Assembly: GCA_015487895.1 (NCBI GenBank)
Contig: WFOW01000351.1
Span: forward strand, 1-6,432
Reading direction: 5' to 3'
Source: Gammaproteobacteria bacterium
Lineage (GTDB): Bacteria; Pseudomonadota; Gammaproteobacteria; S144-34
DNA length: 6,432 nucleotides
Of this stretch, positions 1 to 5,237 are shown piece after piece. The notes under the pieces were generated by a model, which saw only the letters and a list, made by a program, of their open reading frames with translations, did no database searches and was not told the origin of the DNA. The translations under genes and the position numbers were made by a program. Every line of letters starts with the position of its first letter. Positions within the stretch are counted from its first letter, which is position 1.

Positions 1-76
1 CCCGCCCATCTATCCCATCCGGGAGGTATGCAGGAGCCCCCGGCGCCCCTATTTAGTTCTGCTGGACATTGACCCG

Positions 77-94
77 ACCGGAAAAACCGGAAAA
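77..94. repeat. Two tandem copies of a 9-bp unit in the leader of the 75-aa gene
   Basis: The unit ACCGGAAAA occurs twice head to tail (77-85 and 86-94), followed by one more A. It forms an A-rich patch in otherwise very GC-rich DNA and ends 6 nt before the GGGAGG ribosome-binding site at 101-106. It probably lies in the 5' untranslated leader and may keep that leader unstructured, or be a paired protein-binding site. The rest of 1-76 shows no gene and no convincing -35/-10 pair. A TTGACC at 69-74 has no matching -10. Confidence 0.6.
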
Positions 95-111
95 ACGCAA
101 GGGAGGACCCG

Positions 112-339
112 ATGGCCGGAAAGTACAAGCCGCGCGCGGAGACGCTGCTGCGCCGCTCGAGCGACCCGGGCTACCGCGTCGCCTGGAAGCTCAAGTACGG
201 CTTCCAGAAGGGCTATCTCGAGGGCGAGATGACCTACGGCGAGGCCAAGAGGAAGGCCGAGGAGATGATGGCCAAGGACCCGGAGAAGGTCTACTGGCCC
301 GAGCTCATCATGGAGCCCGCCTTCGAGGAGGCGAGCTGA
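112..339 (+). CDS. Small hypothetical protein, 75 aa
   Basis: I do not recognise this family and assign no function. The ATG at 112 follows a good ribosome-binding site (GGGAGG, 101-106, 5-nt spacing), and the frame closes at TGA 337-339 just before a strong hairpin terminator. This supports a real, separately transcribed gene. The protein is soluble, with no signal peptide, membrane segment or cysteine. A basic N-terminal part (residues 1-33) contains KYKPRAETLLRRSSDPGYR and aromatic WKLKYGF. A central segment (about 37-57, EGEMTYGEAKRKAEEMMAKD) is charged and probably helical. The C-terminus is acidic and holds the second Trp (YWPELIME). The mix of charged helix and conserved-looking Trp/Tyr/Pro positions resembles small accessory or binding proteins, but that is only an impression. 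Confidence 0.8.
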   Translation: MAGKYKPRAETLLRRSSDPGYRVAWKLKYGFQKGYLEGEMTYGEAKRKAEEMMAKDPEKVYWPELIMEPAFEEAS

Positions 340-363
340 GGCCGCAGCCCTCTGCCGTGCTCC

Positions 364-392
364 GCGAAGGCCCGCCCCGCGCGGGCCTTCGC
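364..392 (+). terminator. Strong hairpin terminator after the 75-aa gene
   Basis: A perfect 12-bp inverted repeat, GCGAAGGCCCGC (364-375) and GCGGGCCTTCGC (381-392), encloses a 5-nt loop. It starts 25 nt after the stop codon. The following bases (CTTCTCGG) are only weakly pyrimidine-rich, with no clean T run, as is common in high-GC genomes. A second, smaller hairpin follows directly: CCGGCC (403-408), TCGC loop, GGCCGG (413-418). The pair probably insulates the methyltransferase gene from upstream transcription. Confidence 0.7.
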
Positions 393-444
393 CTTCTCGG
401 GGCCGGCCTCGCGGCCGGGGCGCCGCAGCGCGTAGACTGGGGAC

Positions 445-1128
445 GTGAGCTGCTGCTGCCCCCACGACCTCGCCGCCGCGCGCTGCTTCTCGGCCTTCGC
501 GCCGCTCTACCGCTGGCGCTTCCGCCGGGGCCGCCTCGAGCGCACCCAGCGCCAGCTCGTCGCGGGGCTCGAGGCGGCCGGCGTCCTCGAGGGCGCGGCG
601 CTGCTCGAGGTCGGCTGCGGCGTGGGGCATCTGCACCAGCTCCTGCTGGCGCGCCACGGGGCCGTGCACGCCGTGGGCGTCGACCTCGCCCCGCGCATGA
701 TCGCCGAGGCCCGCCGGCTCGCCGCCGAGCGCGGCCTGGGGGAGCGGACCGAATATCACGTGGGCGACTACCTCGCCCTCGCCGACGCCTTGGGCGAGGC
801 CGACGTGGCCCTCCTCGACAAGGTGGTCTGCTGCCATCCCGAGGGCGTGCGCGTGCTGGCCGAGGCGGCGCGCCGGACCCGGCGCGCCGTGGCCCTTACC
901 TACCCCCGCGACCGCGCAGCGGTGCGCGCCGGCGCGCGTCTGGTCAACGCGGCGATGGCGCTCGCGCGCTCCGCCTTCCGCGTCCACGTCCATCCGCCCG
1001 CGTCGCTGGAGGCGGCGCTGCGCGGGGCCGGCCTGCGCCGCACCTTCCACGCACAGACCACCGTGTGGCGCACCGAGGTCTGGACACGCGAACCTTACGG
1101 AAACGTACAGGAGGCGAAAGCGCCGTGA
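445..1128 (+). CDS. Class I SAM-dependent methyltransferase, 227 aa
   Basis: Predicted soluble methyltransferase that transfers a methyl group from S-adenosylmethionine; the acceptor is unknown. The Rossmann core is clear. Motif I is LLEVGCGVGHL (53-63). The acidic residue after the second strand is D80 (GVDLAPRMIAEA). A motif-II-like GDY lies at 107-109. The strand LLDKVVCCHPEG (123-134) and the segment LTYPRDRAAVRAG (151-163) recall a bacterial methyltransferase family distantly related to Mg-protoporphyrin methyltransferases. The N-terminus carries a Cys/His cluster (CCCPH, residues 3-7, plus C14). As I recall, relatives also begin with clustered cysteines, which supports the GTG start at 445. 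The start has only a weak GGGGA immediately upstream, so translation may be low. No pigment genes are nearby, so a bacteriochlorophyll role is not supported. The PepSY gene follows 68 nt downstream. Confidence 0.88.
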   Translation: MSCCCPHDLAAARCFSAFAPLYRWRFRRGRLERTQRQLVAGLEAAGVLEGAALLEVGCGVGHLHQLLLARHGAVHAVGVDLAPRMIAEARRLAAERGLGERTEYHVGDYLALADALGEADVALLDKVVCCHPEGVRVLAEAARRTRRAVALTYPRDRAAVRAGARLVNAAMALARSAFRVHVHPPASLEAALRGAGLRRTFHAQTTVWRTEVWTREPYGNVQEAKAP

Positions 1129-1165
1129 GAGCCCGCGCGTGCCATGCTGCACTCACCGCAACAGA

Positions 1166-1180
1166 CCGGTGACGCACCGG
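1166..1180. repeat. Short perfect inverted repeat before the PepSY gene
   Basis: CCGGTG (1166-1171) and CACCGG (1175-1180) flank a 3-nt spacer, ACG. The repeat abuts the AGGAGG ribosome-binding site at 1183-1188. It could be a small operator or an mRNA stem that modulates access to the ribosome-binding site. In DNA this GC-rich a 6-bp repeat may also be chance. Confidence 0.35.
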
Positions 1181-1182
1181 CA

Positions 1183-1188
1183 AGGAGG
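1183..1188 (+). promoter_or_regulatory. Consensus ribosome-binding site fixing the PepSY start
   Basis: AGGAGG lies 8 nt before the ATG at 1197. An upstream in-frame GTG at 1188 overlaps this motif and so is unlikely to be the start. Choosing 1197 gives a standard signal peptide beginning MRTRK. Confidence 0.8.
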
Positions 1189-1196
1189 TGAGAGAC

Positions 1197-1532
1197 ATGC
1201 GCACGCGAAAGCAGACGATGACGGCCCTGGCGCTGGCCACCGCGCTGGCGATCCCGGGCGTAGCGGTCGCCAGCCGCGACGACGAGGCGCGGCGCCTCGC
1301 GCCCCGCGCGGGCATGATCAGCCTTCAGGACGCGGTCGATGCGGCCGAGAAGGCCTTCGGAGGCCGCGCCGTTGAGGCGGAGCTGGAGCGCGAGGACGGC
1401 CGCCGCGTCTACGAGGTGAAGCTCGTGCGCGACGGCGAGCGGATGGAGGTCTACGTCGACGCCCGCACGGGCGAGGTGACCGGCCCCGAGCGGGCGCGGC
1501 GGCGCTGGCTCCGCCCGCGCGAGGACGACTGA
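1197..1532 (+). CDS. Secreted PepSY-domain protein, 111 aa
   Basis: Small exported protein with one PepSY domain. The signal peptide has a basic start (MRTRK), a hydrophobic core at about 8-23, and a likely cleavage after AVA (residue 25). The PepSY fold spans about 39-96. It opens with ISLQDAVDAAEKAFGGRAVEAELE, continues with VYEVKLVRDGERMEVYVDA, and closes on the typical ARTGEVTG. Residues 97-111 are a basic, Arg-rich tail ending RPREDD. PepSY domains occur in protease propeptides and in many short periplasmic proteins encoded beside OmpR-type two-component systems and cytochrome b561 proteins, as here. The usual proposals are inhibition of a protease or ligand binding; the biochemical role of such single-domain proteins is not settled. 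It is probably first in the operon with the cytochrome and two-component genes. Confidence 0.9.
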   Translation: MRTRKQTMTALALATALAIPGVAVASRDDEARRLAPRAGMISLQDAVDAAEKAFGGRAVEAELEREDGRRVYEVKLVRDGERMEVYVDARTGEVTGPERARRRWLRPREDD

Positions 1533-1540
1533 CGAGCCCC

Positions 1541-1572
1541 GGCGCGCGGCGTCCGCAGGGGCGCCGCGCGCC
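1541..1572 (+). terminator. GC-rich hairpin between PepSY and cytochrome genes
   Basis: GGCGCGCGGCG (1541-1551) pairs perfectly with CGCCGCGCGCC (1562-1572). The stem can extend inward through a G-U and two G-C pairs (1552-1554 with 1559-1561), leaving a GCAG tetraloop. It begins 8 nt after the PepSY stop codon. No T run follows, so it may be a partial terminator or an mRNA-stabilising 3' end that makes PepSY transcripts more abundant than the downstream genes. A full stop is less likely, because no clear promoter is seen between 1573 and 1642. Confidence 0.45.
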
Positions 1573-1609
1573 TAGGAGGGCTGCGCCGCCGACGGGACGG
1601 CATCACGCC

Positions 1610-1635
1610 GAAAGAGAAAGTAGAGAGAAAGGGGA
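1610..1635 (+). promoter_or_regulatory. Purine-only leader with ribosome-binding site before the cytochrome gene
   Basis: Of 26 bases, 25 are purines; the exception is T1621. The tract ends with AAAGGGG (1628-1634), which serves as ribosome-binding site 8 nt before the ATG at 1643. Such a low-structure tract is unusual in this composition. It should favour ribosome loading, and contains short A-R-N triplet runs of the kind bound by Hfq. Hfq binding is inference. Confidence 0.5.
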
Positions 1636-1642
1636 TCCTGCG

Positions 1643-2224
1643 ATGCGACGCTCCTGGCTGACCCGTGCCCTGCACGCCCTGCTCGCGCTCGCGGTCACGC
1701 ACCAGCTCCTGGTGAGCCTGGTGATGGAGGAGCCCGAGGAAGGCGAGGCGGAAGGCCTGCTCTTCGAGCTCCACGAGACCGTCGGGCTCGTCACCCTGGG
1801 CATCCTGCTGGCCTTCTGGCTCTGGACGCTGGTGCGGCGGGACGAGACGCCGCCCGGCGCCCTGTTCCCCTGGCTCTCCTCCGCGCGGCTGCGCGAGCTC
1901 GTGGCCGACACCGGAAGGCACCTTGCGGCCCTCGCCCGCCTGCGCCTGCCGGAGTATCGCCCGGCGGCGCCGCTGGCCGCCGCCGTCCACGGCCTGGGGC
2001 TGCTCGCCGTCACGGGCTCGGCGCTGAGCGGCTTCGCGTGGTGGCTGGGCGAGGAAGGGCTCCTGGCCCACGGGCTGGCCGAGGCGGCCGAGGAGGTGCA
2101 CGAACTCTTCGGCAGCCTGGTGTGGGCCTATCTCGTGGGGCACGCGGGCATGGCGGTGCTGCACCGGCTCGCCGGCCACGACGAGATCGGGGCCATGTTC
2201 CGCCTGGGCCCCGGCGGTCGCTGA
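1643..2224 (+). CDS. Cytochrome b561-type di-heme membrane protein, 193 aa
   Basis: Inner-membrane b-type cytochrome of the bacterial b561 family, expected to carry electrons across or within the membrane, for example from quinol. Four helices are visible, at about 6-28, 44-64, 110-135 and 150-175. Candidate heme ligands are H11 (helix 1), H44 (helix 2, LHETVG), and H153 and H167 (helix 4, VHELFG and VGHAG). The 14-residue spacing of the helix-4 pair and the positions in helices 1 and 2 match the ligand pattern I recall for E. coli CybB (His13, 45, 137, 151). H20, H116 and H174 are extra histidines. An acidic loop (EEPEEGEAEG, 29-38) follows helix 1, and a long basic/amphipathic loop (65-109) joins helices 2 and 3. 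The length is normal for the family. The gene sits between a PepSY gene and a two-component pair, which suggests it supplies or senses redox state for that system. The electron partner is unknown. Confidence 0.9.
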   Translation: MRRSWLTRALHALLALAVTHQLLVSLVMEEPEEGEAEGLLFELHETVGLVTLGILLAFWLWTLVRRDETPPGALFPWLSSARLRELVADTGRHLAALARLRLPEYRPAAPLAAAVHGLGLLAVTGSALSGFAWWLGEEGLLAHGLAEAAEEVHELFGSLVWAYLVGHAGMAVLHRLAGHDEIGAMFRLGPGGR

Positions 2225-2232
2225 GGTGGACG

Positions 2233-2937
2233 GTGGCCCGCATCCTGGTCGTCGAGGACGACGAGACCACGGCCTCGTACCTCGTGCGGGGCCTGCGGGA
2301 GGCGGGCTACACGGTGGACCGGGCCGCCGACGGGCGCGAGGGGCTCTACATGGCCACGGAGGGCGGCTACGACCTGCTGGTGGTGGACCGGATGCTCCCC
2401 GGCATGGACGGGGTGGCGATGGTGCGCGCCCTGCGCGCGGCGGGCCACGAGACGCCCGTGCTCTTCCTCACCGCGCTCGGCGGCATCGAGGACCGCGTCG
2501 AGGGGCTCGAGTCCGGAGGTGACGACTACCTGGTCAAGCCCTTCGCCTTCGCCGAGCTGCTGGCGCGGGTGCGCGCGCTGCTGCGCCGTCCCCGCGCCGC
2601 GCGCCAGGAGACCGTCCTGCGCGTGGGCGATCTGGAAATGGACCTCCTCGCGCGGCGCGTCACCCGCGGCGGCCGGCCCATCGACCTCCAGCCGCGCGAG
2701 TTCGCCCTGCTCGAATGCCTGATGCGCCACGCCGGCCAGGTGGTCACGCGCACCATGCTGCTCGAGCAGGTGTGGGGCTTCCACTTCGACCCCCGCACCA
2801 GCGTGGTCGAGACGCACGTCAGCCGCCTCCGCGCCAAGGTGGACAAGCCCTTCGACCGCCCCCTCATCCACACGGTGCGAGGCGCCGGCTATGTCATCCG
2901 CGAGCCTGAAGGCATGGCTGCGGACGACGAGCTTTAG
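2233..2937 (+). CDS. OmpR/PhoB-family response regulator, 234 aa
   Basis: DNA-binding transcription factor controlled by phosphorylation, almost certainly by the kinase encoded next. The receiver domain (2-115) has the acidic pocket D9/D10, phosphoacceptor D52 (VVDRMLPGMDG), switch residues T80 (FLTA) and Y99, and K102 in the YLVKPF motif. A short linker (RRPRAAR) leads to a winged-helix domain (about 127-226). That domain shows LQPREFALLECLMRHAGQVVTR, the recognition-helix region SVVETHVSRLRAKVD, and the hairpin signature IHTVRGAGYVIREP. The GTG start at 2233 is chosen because it gives the family N-terminus (M)ARILVVEDD. GAGG at 2223-2226 overlaps the cytochrome stop and lies 6 nt upstream. 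The reading frame is open further upstream, but that part has no family similarity. The gene starts 8 nt after the cytochrome gene, so co-transcription and translational coupling are likely. The pair resembles QseB/PmrA-type regulators in general form; a specific orthologue cannot be named. Confidence 0.95.
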   Translation: MARILVVEDDETTASYLVRGLREAGYTVDRAADGREGLYMATEGGYDLLVVDRMLPGMDGVAMVRALRAAGHETPVLFLTALGGIEDRVEGLESGGDDYLVKPFAFAELLARVRALLRRPRAARQETVLRVGDLEMDLLARRVTRGGRPIDLQPREFALLECLMRHAGQVVTRTMLLEQVWGFHFDPRTSVVETHVSRLRAKVDKPFDRPLIHTVRGAGYVIREPEGMAADDEL

Positions 2938-4276
2938 GCTCGCCGCCTACTACGCGGCGCTGTTCGCCCTCTCGGCCGGCCTGCTGCTGGCCGTGGTGTG
3001 GCTCTACGGCATCGGAACCGCAGAGCGCGAGATCGAGCGCGTGGTGGACTCGCGCCTGGAGGCCCTGCTCGCGGTGCACGAGCGCGAAGGGCTTGCGGGG
3101 CTGCGCCGGGCCATCGCGCGCGAATCCCTGCGGCCCGCGAGCCCCTTCCTCTACGCCCTGGTGGACGAGGACGGGCGGCTGCTCGCGGGCAACCTCCCCC
3201 GTCCCCATCCCCTGCGCGAGGGCTGGGAGGAGCTCGAGCTGGAGGACGACGAGGACGCGCTGGCGCCGGGCGAGCCCGCCCTGCACCTGCCCGTGCGCGG
3301 CCGTGGCGTGCGCCTCGACGACGACCTGCTGCTATGGGTGGGCCACGACGTCGAGACCCTGCACGAGCTGCGCGAGCGCCTCGGCGCGGCCGTGGCCCTG
3401 GGGCTGCTGCTGACGGTGGCGGCGGCGCTGGGGGGCGGGCTGCTCATGGCGCGGCAGGTCTCCCGCCACGTCGAGTCCATGGAACGCGCCGCGGCCGCGA
3501 TCATGGAAGGCGACCTGGCCCGCCGCCTGCCCGAGCGCGGCACGGGCGACGAGTTCGACCGCCTGGCCCGGCGCCTCAACGCGATGCTCGACCGCATCCA
3601 GCGCCTGATGGACAGCCTGCGCCAGGTCTCGAGCGACGTCGCCCACGACCTGCGCACCCCGCTGACGCGCCTGCGCCAGCGGCTCGAGCATGCGCGCCTC
3701 GGGGCGCGCAGCGCCGACGACTGGGTGGCGGCGGTGGAGGGGGCGATCGCGGACGCCGACGAGCTGCTCGCCACCTTCGACGCGCTGCTGCGGATTGCCG
3801 AGGTCGAGTCGGGCCGGCGCCGGGCGGCCTTCGCGCCGGTGGACCTCTCCGCGCTCGCGGCCGAGCTCGCCGAGACCTACCAGCCCGTGGCCGAGGACGC
3901 GGGCCATCCCTTCGAAGCGGACATCGCGCCGGGGGCGCGCGTGCGCGGAGACCGAGCCCTGCTCGCCCAGCTTCTGGCCAACCTGATCGAGAATGCGCTC
4001 CGCCACACGCCGCCGGGCACGCCGGTGCGCCTCGGGCTGCGCCGCGCCGACGGCGCGGTCGAGCTGGAGGTGGCGGACGCCGGCCCCGGAATCCCGCCCG
4101 CCGCGCGCGAGAAGGTGCTCCAGCGTTTCTACCGCCTCGACCGCAGCCGCGGCATCCCCGGAAGCGGCCTCGGCCTGGCGCTCGCGGACGCCATCGCCCG
4201 CCTGCACGGCAGCCGCCTCGAGCTCGAAGACAATCATCCGGGGCTCAGGGTGAGGGTCAGGCTCGCGCGCTCCTGA
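2891..4276 (+). CDS. Membrane sensor histidine kinase (HAMP-HisKA-HATPase), 461 aa
   Basis: Sensor kinase paired with the preceding regulator. Order of parts: first membrane helix about 16-39; periplasmic sensor region about 40-162; second helix about 163-186; HAMP about 187-240, with the ERGTGDEFDRL turn. HisKA follows, with phospho-accepting H252 in DVAHDLRTPLTRLR. The HATPase domain shows an N-box NLIENALRH (N364, N368), G1 box DAGPGI (396-401), F box RFYR (412-415) and G2 box GSGLGL (424-429). All catalytic motifs are intact. The DLRT after H252 fits the D/E-x-x-T/N phosphatase motif, so the protein is probably bifunctional. The sensor region has a PAS/PDC-like strand pattern (YALVDEDGRLLAGNLP, 89-103), then an REGWE motif (109-113) and an acidic run (EELELEDDED, 113-122), possibly a cation site. 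The start at ATG 2891 overlaps the regulator by 47 nt and has AGG 8 nt upstream. No later in-frame ATG precedes the first membrane helix. Confidence 0.95.
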   Translation: MSSASLKAWLRTTSFRLAAYYAALFALSAGLLLAVVWLYGIGTAEREIERVVDSRLEALLAVHEREGLAGLRRAIARESLRPASPFLYALVDEDGRLLAGNLPRPHPLREGWEELELEDDEDALAPGEPALHLPVRGRGVRLDDDLLLWVGHDVETLHELRERLGAAVALGLLLTVAAALGGGLLMARQVSRHVESMERAAAAIMEGDLARRLPERGTGDEFDRLARRLNAMLDRIQRLMDSLRQVSSDVAHDLRTPLTRLRQRLEHARLGARSADDWVAAVEGAIADADELLATFDALLRIAEVESGRRRAAFAPVDLSALAAELAETYQPVAEDAGHPFEADIAPGARVRGDRALLAQLLANLIENALRHTPPGTPVRLGLRRADGAVELEVADAGPGIPPAAREKVLQRFYRLDRSRGIPGSGLGLALADAIARLHGSRLELEDNHPGLRVRVRLARS

Positions 4277-4285
4277 CAGCGGCCG

Positions 4286-4301
4286 CGCCGGCAGGCCGGC
4301 G
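4286..4301 (+). terminator. Weak hairpin after the kinase gene
   Basis: CGCCGG (4286-4291) and CCGGCG (4296-4301) form a 6-bp stem with a CAGG loop, 9 nt after the kinase stop. No T tract follows. It could contribute to ending the two-component operon, but such repeats arise easily in this composition. Confidence 0.3.
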
Positions 4302-4315
4302 ACGGCACGGCACGG

Positions 4316-4345
4316 TTCCGCGCCGGGAGCGCCGCCGCGCATAAT
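4316..4345 (+). promoter_or_regulatory. Possible sigma70-like promoter for the GlcG/HbpS-like gene
   Basis: CATAAT at 4340-4345 matches five of six bases of the -10 consensus and stands out in GC-rich DNA. A poor -35 candidate, TTCCGC (4316-4321), lies 18 nt upstream. A start near 4352 would leave a leader of about 40 nt before the ATG at 4393. The weak -35 suggests an activator or low basal use. Read-through from the two-component operon is the alternative. Confidence 0.4.
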
Positions 4346-4392
4346 GGGGCCGCACCAGACGCCACAGGGGGCCGAAAGGAGGAGCCACCATC

Positions 4393-4902
4393 ATGAGGAT
4401 GAGGAGCCGCGCAATCGCCATGCTCCTGGCCGGGCCGCTGCTCGCCGCGCTCGCGCCGGCGGCCGGGGCGGCCGACCTGCTGCCCACGCGCCAGATCGGG
4501 CTCGAGCTCGCGCTCGACATCGCGCGCGCCACGCTCGAGGCCTGCCGCAAGGCAGGCTACAACGTCTCGGTGGTGGTCACGGACCGCAGCGGCGACCCGC
4601 AGGTGGTGCTGCGCGACACGCTCGCGAGCCGCTACACCATCGAGATCGCCAAGGGCAAGGCCGTCGCCGCCGTCATGGGCGGGGTGGCCACCAGCGAGTT
4701 CGCCCGCAACCGCGCCGACATCAAGGACACGCTCAACCACGTGGACGGGGTCCTGATCCTGGCCGGCGCGCTGCCCGTCCGCGCCGCAGGCGCGCTCGTG
4801 GGCGCCGTCGCGGTCTCGGGCGCGCCCGGCGGCGACAAGGACGAGGCCTGCGCGCGCGCGGGCCTCGAGTCGGTCCAGGAGCGCCTGGAGTTCGCCGAGT
4901 GA
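4393..4902 (+). CDS. Secreted GlcG/HbpS-like (DUF336 family) protein, 169 aa
   Basis: Probable periplasmic or secreted member of the GlcG/HbpS family, some of whose members bind heme; the substrate here is not shown. The signal peptide runs from MRMRSR through a hydrophobic core (8-19) to a likely cleavage after APAAGA-A (26 or 27). Family features follow: a long helix LELALDIARATLEACRKAGY (37-56), the strand NVSVVVTDRSGDPQVVLRDTLASRYTIEIAKGKAVAAV (57-94), and the C-terminal GALVGAVAVSGAPGGDKDEACARAGL (133-158), the family's most recognisable stretch. The usual GG-P segment before it is altered to LAGALPVRAAG. Two cysteines (C51, C153) could pair in the periplasm. The start at 4393 has a strong AGGAGG (4377-4382) 10 nt upstream; a second ATG at 4399 is less well placed. 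Cytoplasmic GlcG proteins of glycolate clusters lack a signal peptide, so the HbpS-like reading is better. It overlaps the next gene by 4 nt. Confidence 0.85.
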   Translation: MRMRSRAIAMLLAGPLLAALAPAAGAADLLPTRQIGLELALDIARATLEACRKAGYNVSVVVTDRSGDPQVVLRDTLASRYTIEIAKGKAVAAVMGGVATSEFARNRADIKDTLNHVDGVLILAGALPVRAAGALVGAVAVSGAPGGDKDEACARAGLESVQERLEFAE

Positions 4903-5237
4903 GCGGCGGGGACCCCGCGGGGCCCGCCTGCCCGGCGCCGCGGGCGCCGGACCTCTCGGGCGTGGAGGTGGTGCACCTGCGCCCGCGACCCGCGCCGCGC
5001 GACCAGGCGGAGGCGCAGGCGCTGGCCGAGGCCGAGGCGCGCCGCCGCCTGGGCGGGGAGGCGATGCTGCTTTCGTGGCACGACCGCGACCGCGGCCTCG
5101 AGGCGCCGGCCGGGGTGAGCGAGTGCCACGAGGCCGGCGCCGTGCCGGGCTGGCTCGACTACGGGCTGCACCGCGGCGCGCGGCTGCTGGTGGACGTCGA
5201 CGGCGGGCGCTTCCGGTTCCTGTTCCGCGGCGCCTGA
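4899..5237 (+). CDS. Small AF1514-like protein, 112 aa, translationally coupled
   Basis: Soluble protein of unknown function. It starts at GTG 4899, inside the stop of the HbpS-like gene (GTGA, 4899-4902). GGAG at 4887-4890 lies 8 nt upstream, so it is likely translated by coupled re-initiation. An in-frame open stretch extends far upstream, but only the part after 4899 looks like protein. The N-terminus (1-20) is Pro/Ala-rich and probably disordered. A helix follows (about 34-51, RDQAEAQALAEAEARRRL). Then comes a conserved-looking block: AMLLSWHDRDR (55-65), SECHE (74-78, with C76 and H77), PGWLDYGLHRGARLLVDVDGGRFRFLF (83-109). This block resembles the small family I recall as AF1514 (DUF5619-like) in anaerobes and sulfur bacteria; the name is from memory. 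The Cys/His/Trp residues are the likely functional positions. The gene ends inside the shared terminator hairpin. Confidence 0.78.
   Translation: MSGGDPAGPACPAPRAPDLSGVEVVHLRPRPAPRDQAEAQALAEAEARRRLGGEAMLLSWHDRDRGLEAPAGVSECHEAGAVPGWLDYGLHRGARLLVDVDGGRFRFLFRGA

Noticed and set aside
28..72. 14-codon open frame starting ATG after GGGAGG at 21-26
   Set aside because: The ribosome-binding site is only 1 nt from the ATG, the peptide has no recognisable character, and nothing else supports translation.
69..97. TTGACC as a -35 for the 75-aa gene
   Set aside because: No -10-like hexamer lies at 16-18 bp; the region there is AAAAAC/AAAACG and the ribosome-binding site follows at once.
49..1152. Long open frame on the - strand across the 75-aa gene and the methyltransferase
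   Set aside because: It mirrors two well-supported + strand genes and one terminator, is Ala/Gly/Arg-rich with no recognisable domain, and is a composition artefact of GC-rich DNA.
2038..2232. Upstream extension of the response regulator frame
   Set aside because: It lies inside the cytochrome gene in another phase; family N-termini begin at ARILVVEDD, matching the GTG at 2233.
4239..4265. GGGGCTCAGGGTGAGGG-like sequence, reminiscent of dispersed intergenic repeats
   Set aside because: It encodes the normal C-terminus of the kinase HATPase domain (HPGLRVRVRLARS) in frame and no second copy is seen in the window.
3332..4342. 336-codon open frame on the - strand opposite the kinase
   Set aside because: The opposite strand encodes every motif of a histidine kinase; the antisense protein is low-complexity and has no ribosome-binding site or domain.
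2998..4344. 448-codon + strand frame overlapping the kinase in another phase
   Set aside because: Its translation is Arg/Ala/Pro-rich with no domain, and it lies wholly within the kinase coding region.
4344..4898. In-frame upstream extension of the AF1514-like gene across the HbpS-like gene
   Set aside because: This part is Arg/Gly/Ala-rich out-of-phase translation of the HbpS-like gene. Recognisable sequence begins only after the GTG at 4899.
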